This document shows, piece after piece, positions 44,222 through 55,448 of a DNA stretch of 64,000 bases (positions are counted from its first letter, which is position 1; every line of letters starts with the position of its first letter). Position numbers and translations under genes: made by a program. The notes beneath the pieces were generated by a model. The model ran no database searches and had not been told where the DNA came from. It saw nothing but the letters and a program-made list of their open reading frames with translations. Origin of the DNA: Dreissena polymorpha. Its lineage: Eukaryota; Mollusca; Bivalvia; Myida; Dreissenidae. The stretch lies in contig NC_068355.1 in assembly GCF_020536995.1 (NCBI RefSeq), forward strand, positions 7,870,829 through 7,934,828. The letters are read 5' to 3'.

Positions 44222-45596
44222 GCTTGAAAAATCACCTTCTAACTAAGATATTAATAAGTGACTGTAGTGTAACGGTTATCAATAAAGCAATAAACGTGTA
44301 ATCGCTGTCGTCTTGTAAAATGGAAGAAAATACGCGTTAACCAAAACTCGAACAGCAAAAGTCTGCGCTATTGTTAGAAAAACCACAAAATAAATATATT
44401 TTGATTATGTTTTGTTTTTATACAAACAAGTCCCTGTGATCAGTTATTAATAAAAAGAATAAGCTTTGCATTATTGGCAATAAATGTTGTAGGAAATGTA
44501 ATAGGCACAAATGCAGTACTTATTTACGCTAATTTACACACAAAAATCACCACTATGCAAGATATTCTGACAACAAAAATATATACATTGATCCGTAAAA
44601 TAACTTTTCCTCCCTTAAGCGAAAAATACGTATTACATACGAGTCGCCGCACTTCAGTGCGACGCCAATAAAAAGAAAAGAGCAGAACAGACCGCAACAC
44701 ATACATTATTTTATAAGAGTATTAAATCTCATTGGGTTTACAAAGTCATTATAAGACAAATTAACCAATATCATAGTATTCTTACGTATGGGAACATGTC
44801 ATGAGTACTACACCTACAATTAAGTTCGTTATCCCTGCTGCATTACTTGTTATGTATGCACATTATTTTCAGACGATTACATCAAAATATATTCAAAGTG
44901 CATTGATTTCCAACATGGAATTGCTGGTTTTTATATATTCCAAAATATATTACTGAGAAACAAATTGAAAATCACATAATGTACAAACACATTGGTTATA
45001 AATAATACCGGCGATATTTTTACACATTTCCAATAAAAATGTGCATCACAATGTAAGGAATTAAAAGAGATTTTAAAATCGATATAAACTTTACATTTAA
45101 GAAGATATTATGAATGTTTTGTGTGTATTTAATATTTAGTTGATATGTACTGTCACAAATATGTGGTTTACCGTTTTAGTTTTTACCTGATTTATTTCTT
45201 AAATAAAAGGCATCATCTAACTGCGTTGTTTTCTTGTTGACCACGATATGTATTAAATACTTGTATACAGAATGTTATTGCTTTTTTCAGTACGGTTTCT
45301 TTTTATTAGTTAATAAAAGATGAACAATAATTTTTGTATGTATAGAGAAGTTATTTATGCTGAGTTGTATCATGATTATTAAACAGCGGGAAGAAAAAGT
45401 TTAGCAAATACATATGTTTTGTTTCAACATAACTCTTAATATATATTTTATATTTCAGTAATAGGATACAAAAAGTCACAATTCGAGTATTTGAAATATG
45501 ACTTCCGTTTTGAAAAATTACAGCTACGGATTTGTGTTTGTTTAATTCGCTTTAAAAGAATAAGGTGCGAAGCAGTATTCAAACGCTTTGTAGCGT
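44222..45596. other. AT-rich region, nothing seen
   Basis: No coding exon, RNA gene or repeat end could be supported. A short palindromic phrase GTCGCCGCACTTCAGTGCGA lies near 44643. Confidence 0.4.
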
Positions 45597-46052
45597 TTAA
45601 AGGGGTCGTCCAACAGATTTGTGCATGTATTGAAGTTCATTAAATGCTTTCTATTGATAAATTTTGACATTTGACCTAAACATCTCCAGTAAAAAAACAA
45701 GACCCCTGGAGTCCTGGAGTAGAAAGTCTCCCGACTAGACCACTCGACCATCCATGCTCATGCTTAGAGCGGATGTATTTTTTACTTATATAAGCAATCC
45801 TCGTAGTTTCCCAAAATATAACTACAACAACAGAACTTTCCAAATTATTCAATCGTTTCGCGTCGCACGACGCTTTATAATTGTTAGGTTTTCAACTCGT
45901 CAAAAGATGCATATAATGGATATTTAAGAGCATGGTAAATGGTCAGTATTACTATTTCCTCAAAAATATCATAACAAAAACGAAAATTTGCGAATCTGAA
46001 ACAACTTTTTTAATTTTGTCAATTTACCAAAACGTTGTACGGCCCCTTTAAT
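45597..46052 (-). mobile_element. tRNA-bearing inverted-repeat element, copy 2
   Basis: It is inverted relative to the copies at 37379 and 47468. TTTAAAGGGGTCGTCCAACA opens and AACGTTGTACGGCCCCTTTA closes it. On the minus strand the core at about 45690-45765 reads GGATGGTCGAGTGGTCTAG (A box), but the B box region is worn. Left-half landmarks (CGTCGCACGACGC, CCATTTACCATGCTC type) are conserved. Confidence 0.65.
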
Positions 46053-47467
46053 AAGGTTATCCAGCTTTAAAATATCATTAAGCTTCATCACACCCAATTC
46101 ATTTACGGGATGTTGAACCAGATTTTGTAGCTTGCATTGTAGCTTTATATACAGAACGGAAATACAAAGGAAGAATCGAAATTAAATAAAAACATACAAG
46201 AACGCCAACCACACGCGAATCGTCCATATATAGCTGAAATATGTGTACGCGCGTTCTTCGAGCAAACCTGTTTTAGTGGAAAGACATCGTTACTTGATTC
46301 GATTATTAATAGTATCGGGAATCATTGCGATAATCCTTAATTGATTGGTCAATATGGTGGAATATTTGAAATTAAATTAATCAAAAAAATGAATGCATCA
46401 ATGAATTATTGAAAACGCATTAATTGTTTAAAAACGCATTAAAAATCTATCATTGCCACACCAAAATCACCGATTATCTATACCTTGAGTGATAGATGCA
46501 GTGAATCTAAAGTGAGGTTACGATTATAATGCTGGAAAGACAGCTTGTTTAAAACCTTATACTTTTACGTGTTAAAGGTCAATTTTGTAAACAATTTCAA
46601 GTATTTCGGTCAAAACAATAGGCAACAAAACGCTTATAAATATAAAATATACTCTTCACAGAATGAATCGAAGTTTTAATGACTTAATATGATAACAAAG
46701 TATTTAAGTACAAACGCTCTGGACCCAACAATAAAAAGGAGAACACCCAAGAGATGACATTGTTTCACGCTGAACACGCGCTGTAAATATCGTTGCAAAA
46801 TCGCACTGCTGTACCCTTATTAATAAAAGCCCACGCAGAATTGGTTGAATAATTAACCTTTAATTCATTAAAACGAAAGTAATTTAAAATTCCTGTTTAA
46901 TGTAAATTGGAAAGCTTTAAGCAGATTGCTAGTTTTCAATTTCGAACAGTTTTGGTATTTTTAACAAATATTAAAATTCATTCGCAGTGTAGAGTTACAA
47001 AGTAAATTACCAACAAAAAGAAATTAAATATTATTAAATTTAATATCATATTAAATATATGTATACTAAATATTATAAGCCTTGGAAAATTATAAACAAC
47101 AGAAATTCAATGTTATTAGCGGGTCACGAAATTGGCAAATTCCTACTATATGCTTTGGAGAGGTGTCAATATTGGATCAATACCGATCTAATTATGGATG
47201 AGCTAAGCTTATTAATGATACATGTTTGAGAGCGATGCCAGATGATAACACACCAAGTTAATTACTCATTGCTTATCTCGATAATTAGACATGTCTTGAG
47301 TATGCGGGCAGTCCATTGATTGTTGTATGATTTCATGTAAATAGCAGACTGCTATCCTTATTCGTTTGTCGCATATATCGTATTGCTTCGCTACCTTTGG
47401 GCACGTGGTTTTGCACAAGATCCCTTCGAAAATTGTACCCGTCACCATTGGGTGTTCCAATCTATAT
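46053..47467. other. AT-rich region, nothing seen
   Basis: No feature could be supported. Open frames are short and unlike known families. Confidence 0.4.
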
Positions 47468-47982
47468 TAACGGGATCTTTTCACGGTTTGGTAAATTGAC
47501 AAAATTGAAAAAAAGTTGTTTCAGATTCGCAAATTTTCGTTTTAGTTATGATATTTGTGAGGAACCAGTATTACTGAATATTTACCATAGTCCAATATAG
47601 CCATTATATGTATCTTTTGACGATTTGAAAACCTAAAAATTATAAAGCGTTGCAACGCAAAACGATTGAATGATTTGGAGAGTTCTGTTGTCGTTTAAAT
47701 TTGCGAAACTACGAAGATTGCTTATATAACGTATAAAATACTTTAACTGTGTATACCGGGCGAAATAGCCGAGAGGGCTAAAGCGTTTTTACTTCAGACT
47801 AATTCCAGGACTCCGGGGGTTACTGGTTCGAGCCCTGGTACCGGCTACTTTTTTTTCCTTTTTTTAATTTTATTTTTGATTTTTTACTGAAGCTTTTAAG
47901 ATCCAATGTTTACATTTATCAATATAAAGCATTTAATGACAAACTTCAAAATATGCCAAAATCTGTGCAAAGGCCCCTTTAA
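47468..47982 (+). mobile_element. tRNA-bearing inverted-repeat element, copy 3
   Basis: Best preserved copy. It opens AACGGGATCTTTTCACGG and closes AATCTGTGCAAAGGCCCCTT. The core at 47758-47851 has AAATAGCCGAGAGGGCTAAA (A box) and GGTTCGAGCCCTGGTACCGG (B box), then a T-run. Both flanks align with the copy at 37379 in order and spacing. Confidence 0.72.
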
Positions 47983-48309
47983 TATACTGTTGTTCAGCAA
48001 AGTGGTCAAAATCATACGCACGGCCGGATATTGCGGTCATATAATTTGTTATTGGGTCAAAAGGCCGATACATCAAGAGTGTAGTTCAGAATAAATTACG
48101 AACATTGGAAAACGTTGTTTTGGAATTAAATCAGTAAAAATAAATCGCTATAAACACTAAAATGGTCTGTGTGTATGTTTATTGACTATGTCACAGCAGG
48201 AACGATAACTTGTATAGGCGTTATGTTTTAATTTCAAACAAGAGGTCAGCCACTATATGCAGCGGGTACCTGTAAATAAACTGTGAAATGCACACTGACA
48301 TATTTTGAA

Positions 48310-48392
48310 CGTGAAAGGCAGCGTGGCTCATTTGTAGCGCACTCGCTTTTGCTTCATGTTGACCCGGGTTCGAATCCTGGGCTAGGCAATAT
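48310..48392 (+). ncRNA. tRNA-like (SINE-type) sequence
   Basis: GCGTGGCTCATTTGTAGCGC resembles an A-box region and CCCGGGTTCGAATCCTGGG a near-perfect T arm with B box. The acceptor and anticodon arms do not pair, so a working tRNA is unlikely; a tRNA-derived SINE head or decayed gene is more probable. Confidence 0.5.
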
Positions 48393-48567
48393 TTTTAATT
48401 CAACTTTTTTCTTGCTTTTATAATAAGTTAAGTATGTTTAAAACATTATAGATGTGTAAGGCAATATGACATGTTTTTAAAATACGAAAATCTGTGAACA
48501 AGTCCGATACATCTAGGAAAGTGTAATAGATTTCAACTGCATATGATCAAAAGAGCCTGAAAGGAAG

Positions 48568-48960
48568 AAAATCCCAGCAAACAATCTATATGGGACCCAT
48601 ATGGGTCCCATGTGGGCACCTATATGGGCCCCATGTGGGCTGCCAACATGGGACCCAGATGGGAAGTGCAACCGGGCTCCACATGGGTCCCATCTGGGCT
48701 GCCCCATTAAAGTATATGGGGCAGCCCAGATGGGGCCCATATGGAGCCCGGTTGCACTACCCATCTGGGTCCCATGTTGGCAGCCCACATGGGGCCCATA
48801 TAGGTGCCCACACGGGACCCATATAGGTCCAACATGGGCATTCCTTTTACTCAATATGGGCTACAGACGGGTAGCCCTTTTACTCAATATGGGCTACATA
48901 CGGGCAGCATTGTACTCAATTTGGGCTACAAACTGGTAGCATTGTATTCAATATGGGTAC
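48568..48960. repeat. GGGACCCATATGGG repeat with a 120-bp hairpin
   Basis: CCCAGCAAACAATCTATATG opens it. Bases 48588-48707 and 48716-48834 are reverse complements with only a few mismatches around an eight-base loop (TAAAGTAT). The stem is itself made of short palindromes. Units with TTTACTCAATATGGGCTACA follow to about 48955. Open frames through it (MGPIWVP type) are repeat artefacts. Confidence 0.8.
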
Positions 48961-49667
48961 ACAGAGCCTGTAAAATTTTGGACAACGCATTAATGGAAAT
49001 TCAGGTTATGTTAGAAATAATATGTAGGCTGCAAACATGAAATACTGTTTGTTCAAATTGAACATCAGACAAAAGATTCTTGTATATGTACTTCCAATTT
49101 CATTTTTTTATAAATGTTTTATCTATTTCTTTTTACTGGAACAGACTGATATCAAAGGGTTTAAGAGCTTAATAGCATTATCCTGCAAGAAATACAAGGT
49201 TTTTGTTAAAAGACTTAAACATTTATTAAAGTACTCTCAACTTTTATTTACATAAAGTATTACACACATATACATGGATTCATACATACATAGCAGGAGG
49301 ATCCCACGTTAACTATTCTACCAGAAAATTCTAAAATAATATGGTGATTCCTAACTTTTTAAATGTAACATGAGCAAAAATATTATACATGAAGTTGCTA
49401 ACAAAAACATGTTTCTATCTAATGTTCTATCCGCATTGAGTAATGTTACTCATAATCTATAAACCCAAACCAACAGTAAATCTATTTTATGGAACAATAA
49501 AGACATAACTTCAAACAATAAGACCTTTTTCTATAACATTATATATGTCGACCAGTTATACGACTATAGAATTAAGGACTTCTATTATTTTGATATTAAA
49601 TATATATTACATATACAGAATACCTTCAAGTATTTTCCTGATGTACTACACATTACTACAAAGCATA
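48961..49667. other. AT-rich region, nothing seen
   Basis: No exon, RNA gene or repeat end recognised. Confidence 0.4.
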
Positions 49668-50154
49668 CCCATGCAGAGCTCCAGATAAGGGTCGTATTTT
49701 CGTAATTACGAATTATTTTCAAGTCTGTTACATATTTATTTTAAAATCTTGTCATACCATTAAGAATTACAAAATCAAGTTACGAATATTATTTTTACAT
49801 CGGTTCGTATCGATTTTTATTGAGTTCTTTTCACGTATTAAAGATCATTGCGGTGCTTATATAGAATAGTGTTTTTCCCAGGAGGGCAAAGGGGCATGGC
49901 GCATTACTTTCAAAAAGGGCATTTTAGCGCGCAGTTTAGGCAAAAAAGGGCAAAAACGTTCCGTGAATACCTGAATAAGGGAGAAACATGTAATCGCATC
50001 AGAAGCAGCTGTGGAAAAAAACATAAAATATAAACAAGCACATTAAATGGTATATAGTAATTGATGTATTTAACCTACTATGATTTATATTAATATATTT
50101 ACCTTGCAATGTACATTTAAGTTCCAAGCTGTTTCAAAACACTGTACAGCACGA

Positions 50155-52046
50155 CAAACATAACTAGAAATGGCGCGGCAGAGGCCGACGCGTATCCCCA
50201 CGCCGCATGTTTGACCCAGGGGCGCCCCAGGGTTGGTAATGGGGCCATGCATAGTTGAGATTGACCGTATTGTCATAAGAGAAGTTCAGTTTCAATTAGA
50301 AGTGAATCGGTGTAGAAATGAAGAAATTATAGTAAAAGGCAATTTTGGCTGGGCGTTGCCTATGTGGGCGGGGCGCCCTAGGGTTGGTAATGGGACTATG
50401 CATAGTTGAGATTGACTGTATTGTAATAAGAGAGGTTCAGTATCAAATTGAAGTGAATCGGTGTAGAAATGAAGAAATGGTAGTAAAAGGCAATTTTGGG
50501 TGGGCGTGGCCTATGTGGGCGGGGCGCCCCAGGGTTGGTAATGGGGCCATGCATAGTTGAGATTGACCGTATTGTCATAAGAGAGGTTCAGTATCAATTT
50601 GAAGACAATCGGTGTAGAAATGAAGAAATTATAGTAAAATAACCTTAAAAAATGAGTAAAAATCTCTGACCCGGCCCCACCCCAACCCCCATAACTTTTG
50701 ATCCAGGGGTCAGATCAAAATTCGAAATAGAGCAGGGTCGCTCATATGCTCATAGCTATCATGTGTGTAAGTTTCAAGGTTCTAGTGCTAATAGTGTAGG
50801 AGGAGATAGTGGCCAGGACGGACGGACGGACAGACGGACGGCGGAGATAACCACAATATCCCCACGCTTTTCAAAAAGCGTGGGGACAAAAACAATTTTG
50901 GGTGGGTGTGGCCTATTATGGGCGGGGCGCCCCAGGGTTGGTTATGGGGCCATACATAGTTGAGATTGACCGTATTGTCATAAGAGATGTTCAGTATCAA
51001 TTTGAAGTAAATCGGTGTAGAAATGAAGAAATTATAGTAAAAGGCAATTTTGGGTGGGCGTGGCCTATGTGGCCGGGGCGCCCCAGGGTTGGTTATTGGG
51101 CCATGCATAGTTGAGATTGACCGTATTGTCATAAAAGAGGTTCAGTATCAATTTGAAGTGAATCGGTGTAGAAATGAAGAAATTATAGTTAAAGGCAATT
51201 TTGGGTGGGCGTGGCCTATGTGGGCGGGGCGCCCCAGGGTTGGTAATGGGGCCATGCATAGTTGAGATTAACTGTATTGTCATAAGAGAGGTTCAGTATC
51301 AATTTGAAGTGAATCGGTGTAGAAATGAAGAAATTATAGTAAAAGGCAATTTTAGGTTGGCGTGGCCCATGTGGGCATGGCCTTTGTGGGCGGGGCGCCC
51401 CAGGGTTGGTAATGGGGCCATGCATAGCTGAGATTGGCCGTATTGTCATAAGAGAGGTTCAATATCAATTTGAAGTGAATCGGTGTAGAAATGAAGAAAT
51501 TATAGTAAAAGGCAATTTTGGGTGGGCGTGGCCTATGTGGGCGGGGTGCCCTAGGGTTGGTAATGGGACCATGCATAGCTGGGATTGACCGTATTGTCAT
51601 AAGAGAGGTTCAGTATCAATTCGAAGTGAATCAGTGTAGAAATGAAGACATTATAGTAAAAGGCAATTTTGGGTGGGCGTGGCTTATGAGGCCGGGGCGC
51701 CCCAGGGTTGGTAATGGGGCCATGCATAGTTGAGATTGACCGTATTGTCATAAGAGAGGCTCAGTATCAATTTAAAGTAAATCGGTGCAAAAATGAAGAA
51801 GTTAATGTAAAATAACATAAAAAAAATGAGTGAAAATCTCTGACCCGGCCCCGCCCCTACCCCATAACTTTTGACCCAGGGGTCAGATCAAAATTCTGTC
51901 ACTGTCACCGTCGCACATATGCTCATAGCTACCATGTTTGTAAGTTTCAAGGTTCTAGTGCTAATAGTGTAGGAGGAGCAGGTGGCCAGGTCGGACAGAC
52001 GCACATCACGACAATATCCCCACTTTTTCTCCGAAAAACGTGGGGA
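50155..52046 (+). repeat. Cassette family G, dimeric
   Basis: A head with GGCGCGGCAGAGGCCGACGC is followed by 151-bp units (GGGCGCCCCAGGGTTGGTAA, ATTGACCGTATTGTCATAAG). After the first three units a full tail occurs (TCTGACCCGGCCCCACCCC, GACGGACGGACAGACGGACG, a CCCCACGCTTTT/AAAAGCGTGGGG hairpin at about 50860-50885). The sequence then drops back into unit repeats, and a second tail closes at 52046. Units read through in several frames, but no gene is indicated. Confidence 0.8.
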
Positions 52047-52859
52047 AAATAAAGCAATATATGCATATGAATCTGATTATACAAAGATCCACTAACATAT
52101 AAATAAAACCATGTTTGTCTTATTCCATTTCTAACGATACTCTTTGCAGATGTCTAATATTGCGAGTAAACTGATCGCAAACAATATGCAAGCACTCGTT
52201 TCCGTGAAATATCGTGATACACCCACTGAGTAGATTACAAATAAGTATGTTGTTGCTATCAAAAACATGTTTATGCATCGTTGATTATAACAGACATTTC
52301 ATTAATTCCTTCTGAGTGTATAATCTCCATCGTTAATTCGATCGTTAACGACGTTATTTGCCATGTTTGCCGAGTCACAATTTAATTCTGTATGTCCGCC
52401 ATGTTGTCAAAATGTCAAATGATGTAAGCGACAGGTGCGCATAGCAACGTAAATTCGTCTTTACGTCCGCCTAATACGCGATTCTCATTTTGTTTAATTA
52501 GTGTACGTCTCAGTAATTAATTCAATAAATAATTATCTTTTAGACGATATCGAATAATAATTAATTTGTTTGTGTTTTTAAATGTCATTATGGGTAAAAA
52601 TATATGTTTTGATATAACTGAATTATGTATGAAATGCCACGAGGATAACATCGAAATTTTCATCAAAAGTCTCTGAAGTAACAGTCCACGATTTTATCGT
52701 GGAGGAATACACATTACCGACCGATTAGTGGTATAACATATCGATTGATACTGACATGGGGTTATTCACGCATGACTAATTCACAAACGCGCTGCCTCGG
52801 AGGTCATAATCTGATACTAGTCGGCTTAGAAATTTGGTCAAGATGTTATCAATATGGAC
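52047..52859. other. AT-rich interior of the inner hAT-like element
   Basis: No coding region or repeat boundary is seen. Confidence 0.4.
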
Positions 52860-53220
52860 AGAAAACAGCGGGTACTCATAAAAGGGCAGGGCGGCGGCCT
52901 TTGGAAAGGGCAGCGTGGCGCTAAATGGCTTTGAATGGGGCAGCGTGGCGCTACAAAACAGGGGCATGGCGATTCGCCACGCTAAAACGGCCTGGAAAAA
53001 ACACTATAGAATGGTTATCGGGTTTGTTTAACAAAGCGCATTTTTTCCAATAAAAGCGGCGTATACAGTCTATCTGTCAAAAAACAATGGCAGCGCCCAG
53101 AGAGCGTCCTAAAAAACTGCAAAGCGTCCAAAAACACGCGTTTAACATATTGTACACAAAGTGAGCCAAAGTTAAATGTTTAGAAAGACATTATAGAAAA
53201 GATCTTATATGATGTTGTAT

Positions 53221-53421
53221 GTTCAGTTGCCGACACAGTCGGAAAAGCTAAACAAAAATGCGACACGATGGGTCCAAACTTAAACACACAAAAAACATTG
53301 AACGAGTGGAAGGGACAAGTCCCGTGGCTAATCGTTGAAAAGATTGAAGGGGAGACCCATTTTAATTGTGAAATATGTAAAAATTCATCTAAGGCATGCA
53401 ATCTGAGCAGTTTGGGCATAT
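53221..53421 (+). pseudogene. hAT transposase N-terminal remnant (zinc-finger type)
   Basis: The plus strand reads CDTMGPNLNTQKTLNEWKGQ, then VPWLIVEKIEGETHFNCEIC before a stop at 53419-53421. The W..PWL then C..C pattern is that of the TTF/BED-like zinc finger at the start of ZNF862/KIAA1586-like hAT transposases (family knowledge). Only this N-terminal piece is present, in an element with intact ends, so it is a deletion derivative. Confidence 0.55.
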
Positions 53422-53686
53422 GAAGGTTTTTGAAAAATAAAATTGTATAATACTGAAAAGACGCTGTTGAACTAGTATGAATAAAGTTGCTTGTATGTTT
53501 ATTTTGATTTTTTTTGCATGAAAATAACCATTATTATTTATTTTTAGGTCATTTACAAAAAATAAGAATTATTTTCCAAAACTTAGTAGTAACGTTAAGA
53601 ATAAAATTTCAGAGTTAAGAATTCTTTTTGAAAATCTGGTAGTAATTTAAGAATTTCACAAAACCTTATCTGGAGCTCTGCCCATG

Positions 53687-54134
53687 CATATTAAATCTTT
53701 AACCAATACAAATAACACACCATGTACTCAAAGAACATTCGTAGAAAACATACTTGCGAGACTAAACCAAATATTTTATAAACTACAAATTAAAAACCCT
53801 GCAGAAAAATCCAAAACTCAAATAAATGGCAAATCCTTTTTCGAGAACAAGTCCACATTATTATCTTTGATATCTTCATACATTCTAGTGTTTTTCGTAA
53901 CTGCACATGATATATATATATATATGTCTTTTAAAACCTTCAAAAACTGGAATGCTGTTTCTTCTTTTGCAAAGGAATATATACCGTTTCATTTCCAGAT
54001 AAAAAAAGATTGTATGCTTTCTTAGAAGATGAGCCTTAAAGGAATGGTTTAGGATCAATGGAGAAAAAACTGTCAATTACATTTACAACATTGCTTAATA
54101 TATTTGATAAAAAAGCTTGAACTATGCAGCAGTC
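53687..54134. other. AT-rich region, nothing seen
   Basis: A short TATATATATA run lies near 53915. No gene recognised. Confidence 0.4.
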
Positions 54135-54346
54135 CTAGAAAAGATGGATTGTAGCTTCATCACCAAGATGCTCTTCAAACTCATCCATTTACTCAAATGT
54201 TCCAATTGGAAGACTGATGTTCTCTGGCAGTTGCATTGGCTCGTCATCAGTAGCTGACCTCGCCAAGAGCCGCTGCAGCATCCGCTTCATTTCCCTGTTC
54301 TCATCTCTGATTGTTTCCAACACCGTTAAAATCTGTGTAACTGCAT
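54135..54346 (-). CDS. DUF4806-like C-terminal segment
   Basis: The minus strand reads AVTQILTVLETIRDENREMK, then RMLQRLLARSATDDEP and LPENISLPIGTFE. A coiled-coil-like helix followed by LP..ISLP...FE is the start of DUF4806-like proteins (function unknown). A TAA at 54189 closes this frame, yet the same frame continues MDEFEEHLGDEATIHLF with the expected (E)LxxFExxL sense, so the gene may be truncated here. A possible acceptor GTCGTCAG lies at the upstream edge. Too little is present to assign a role. Confidence 0.45.
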
Positions 54347-54728
54347 CTGACGACAGAGTAAAAAACAACTGTACCTAAAATTATGTTGACAATAATATAT
54401 ATCACAGCTGGGTCGGATATAATTATATCGGATGTGTGACGATATAACGGTGGCGGGCCCGATTTGTCCCAACAGCTGTTGTACAGCTAGGGCTGATTAT
54501 AGCAACTTACACCTATATGCCCGTCAACGTCAATTTGTTTCTTTTATTAAAAGAAGTATATATTATTATAGATCACTAAATGACTGTGTATTATATATTT
54601 TTTATATTAGATTATCTGTTTACATCAATTATTTATGTAATTAACTATCAGGTATTTTATAAGCAGTAATTCCAAAACTGAAATAATTTTAAGTTAAAGT
54701 TTCAAGCACAAAAATCAGTTACTTTGTC

Positions 54729-54859
54729 CTATGAACTGTCTTTGGGAAGGCTCTTCAGCTGCCTGGACTTAATGGAGTGACCGGCCTCTGTCATGCACTG
54801 CTGGACATTCCTTGTAAAGACGATGTTGGCAAACGAGGCGGTGGTGAATATTTTATTTT
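54729..54859 (-). CDS. Possible exon, family not recognised
   Basis: After an acceptor ATTTATTTCAG, the minus strand reads NKIFTTASFANIVFTRNVQQ, then CMTEAGHSIKSRQLKSLP and stops after KDSS. The composition is protein-like and the acceptor is good, but no donor lies before the stop and I recognise no family. It sits 380 bases upstream of the DUF4806-like segment on the same strand, so the two may belong to one gene. Confidence 0.35.
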
Positions 54860-54869
54860 CTGAAATAAA

Positions 54870-55414
54870 TTTGTACAATAAACATTACGAATTTAATTAT
54901 TTCTTAATACACAGACTGTTTTAATAATCTGCAAATATGTGTTTAATTTAAATAATCATTAAAATTTGCCCACAGGCAGACAACCTTGGCTTGCGTGCAA
55001 GTAATCAAAGACCTATAAAAAAACATTATAGTATACGTCTTTGATGTAATACGTTTAAATTAATATTATCAATGTACGAGATGAGTAAGATTCTCATGCA
55101 TTAGCATAATTACTAATTAAGTGTTCCATTTTTTCAGACATGCGCCTGTCTGCTATAAAAAGTTTGTATTGAATTTTAGGCAGAATCAAGTTGAATTAAG
55201 CAGTTTAACTAAGAGATTGATCTATGGCGACAATCGTACGTAACGACTTACTTCGCGAAAATACATGACAAAGGCAAAGCGAATAAGAAATCTAATAATT
55301 TGCAGTTCAAATTATTAAACACACAGGCATTCATTGAAGTAACAGATAAATAAATAATGCGTGATCAGCAATATATATCTGATTTTAAAAGAAATATAAA
55401 ATTACGTGTATAAT
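54870..55414. other. AT-rich region with a loose inverted pair
   Basis: AATCAAAGACCTATA (55005) and GTCTTTGATGTAAT (55035) form a weak stem, a looser version of the hairpin at 55415. Nothing else is seen. Confidence 0.35.
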
Positions 55415-55448
55415 CAAAGACCTATAGATTGTAATCTATAGGTCTTTG
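55415..55448. repeat. Perfect hairpin, 16-bp stem
   Basis: CAAAGACCTATAGATT and AATCTATAGGTCTTTG flank a two-base loop. The outer bases also pair partly (TAAT/ATAA). Confidence 0.8.

Larger units (their letters stand above)
49867..53006. mobile_element. Inner hAT-like element
   Basis: Ends TAGTGTTTTTCCCAGG and, on the minus strand at the right, TAGTGTTTTTTCCAGG. TAGAA flanks it (49862-49866 and 53007-53011). Inner sequence near both ends repeats GGGCATGGCG and GCAGCGTGGCGC. It is itself the host of a family G cassette. No transposase is seen. Confidence 0.75.
49674..53680 (+). mobile_element. Outer hAT-like element with nested insert
   Basis: Perfect 17-bp inverted ends CAGAGCTCCAGATAAGG and its complement, flanked by CCCATG on both sides (49668-49673 and 53681-53686). 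Without the inner element (49867-53006) and its target duplication it is about 0.86 kb. It retains part of a transposase (53221-53421), so it is a deleted hAT of the zinc-finger type. Confidence 0.8.

Noticed and set aside
48601-48834. A CRISPR-like array from spaced direct repeats
   Set aside because: The repeats are palindromic arms of one hairpin and no regular spacer pattern exists; the window is eukaryotic.
48513-48939. Overlapping open frames reading MGPIWVP-type peptides on both strands
   Set aside because: They arise from GGGACCCATATGGG palindromes, which stay open on both strands; no domain, splice site or codon pattern supports a protein.
50085-51751. Many open frames across the family G units on both strands
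   Set aside because: The 151-bp period keeps changing frame and each frame repeats the same short peptide; these are shadows of a tandem repeat.
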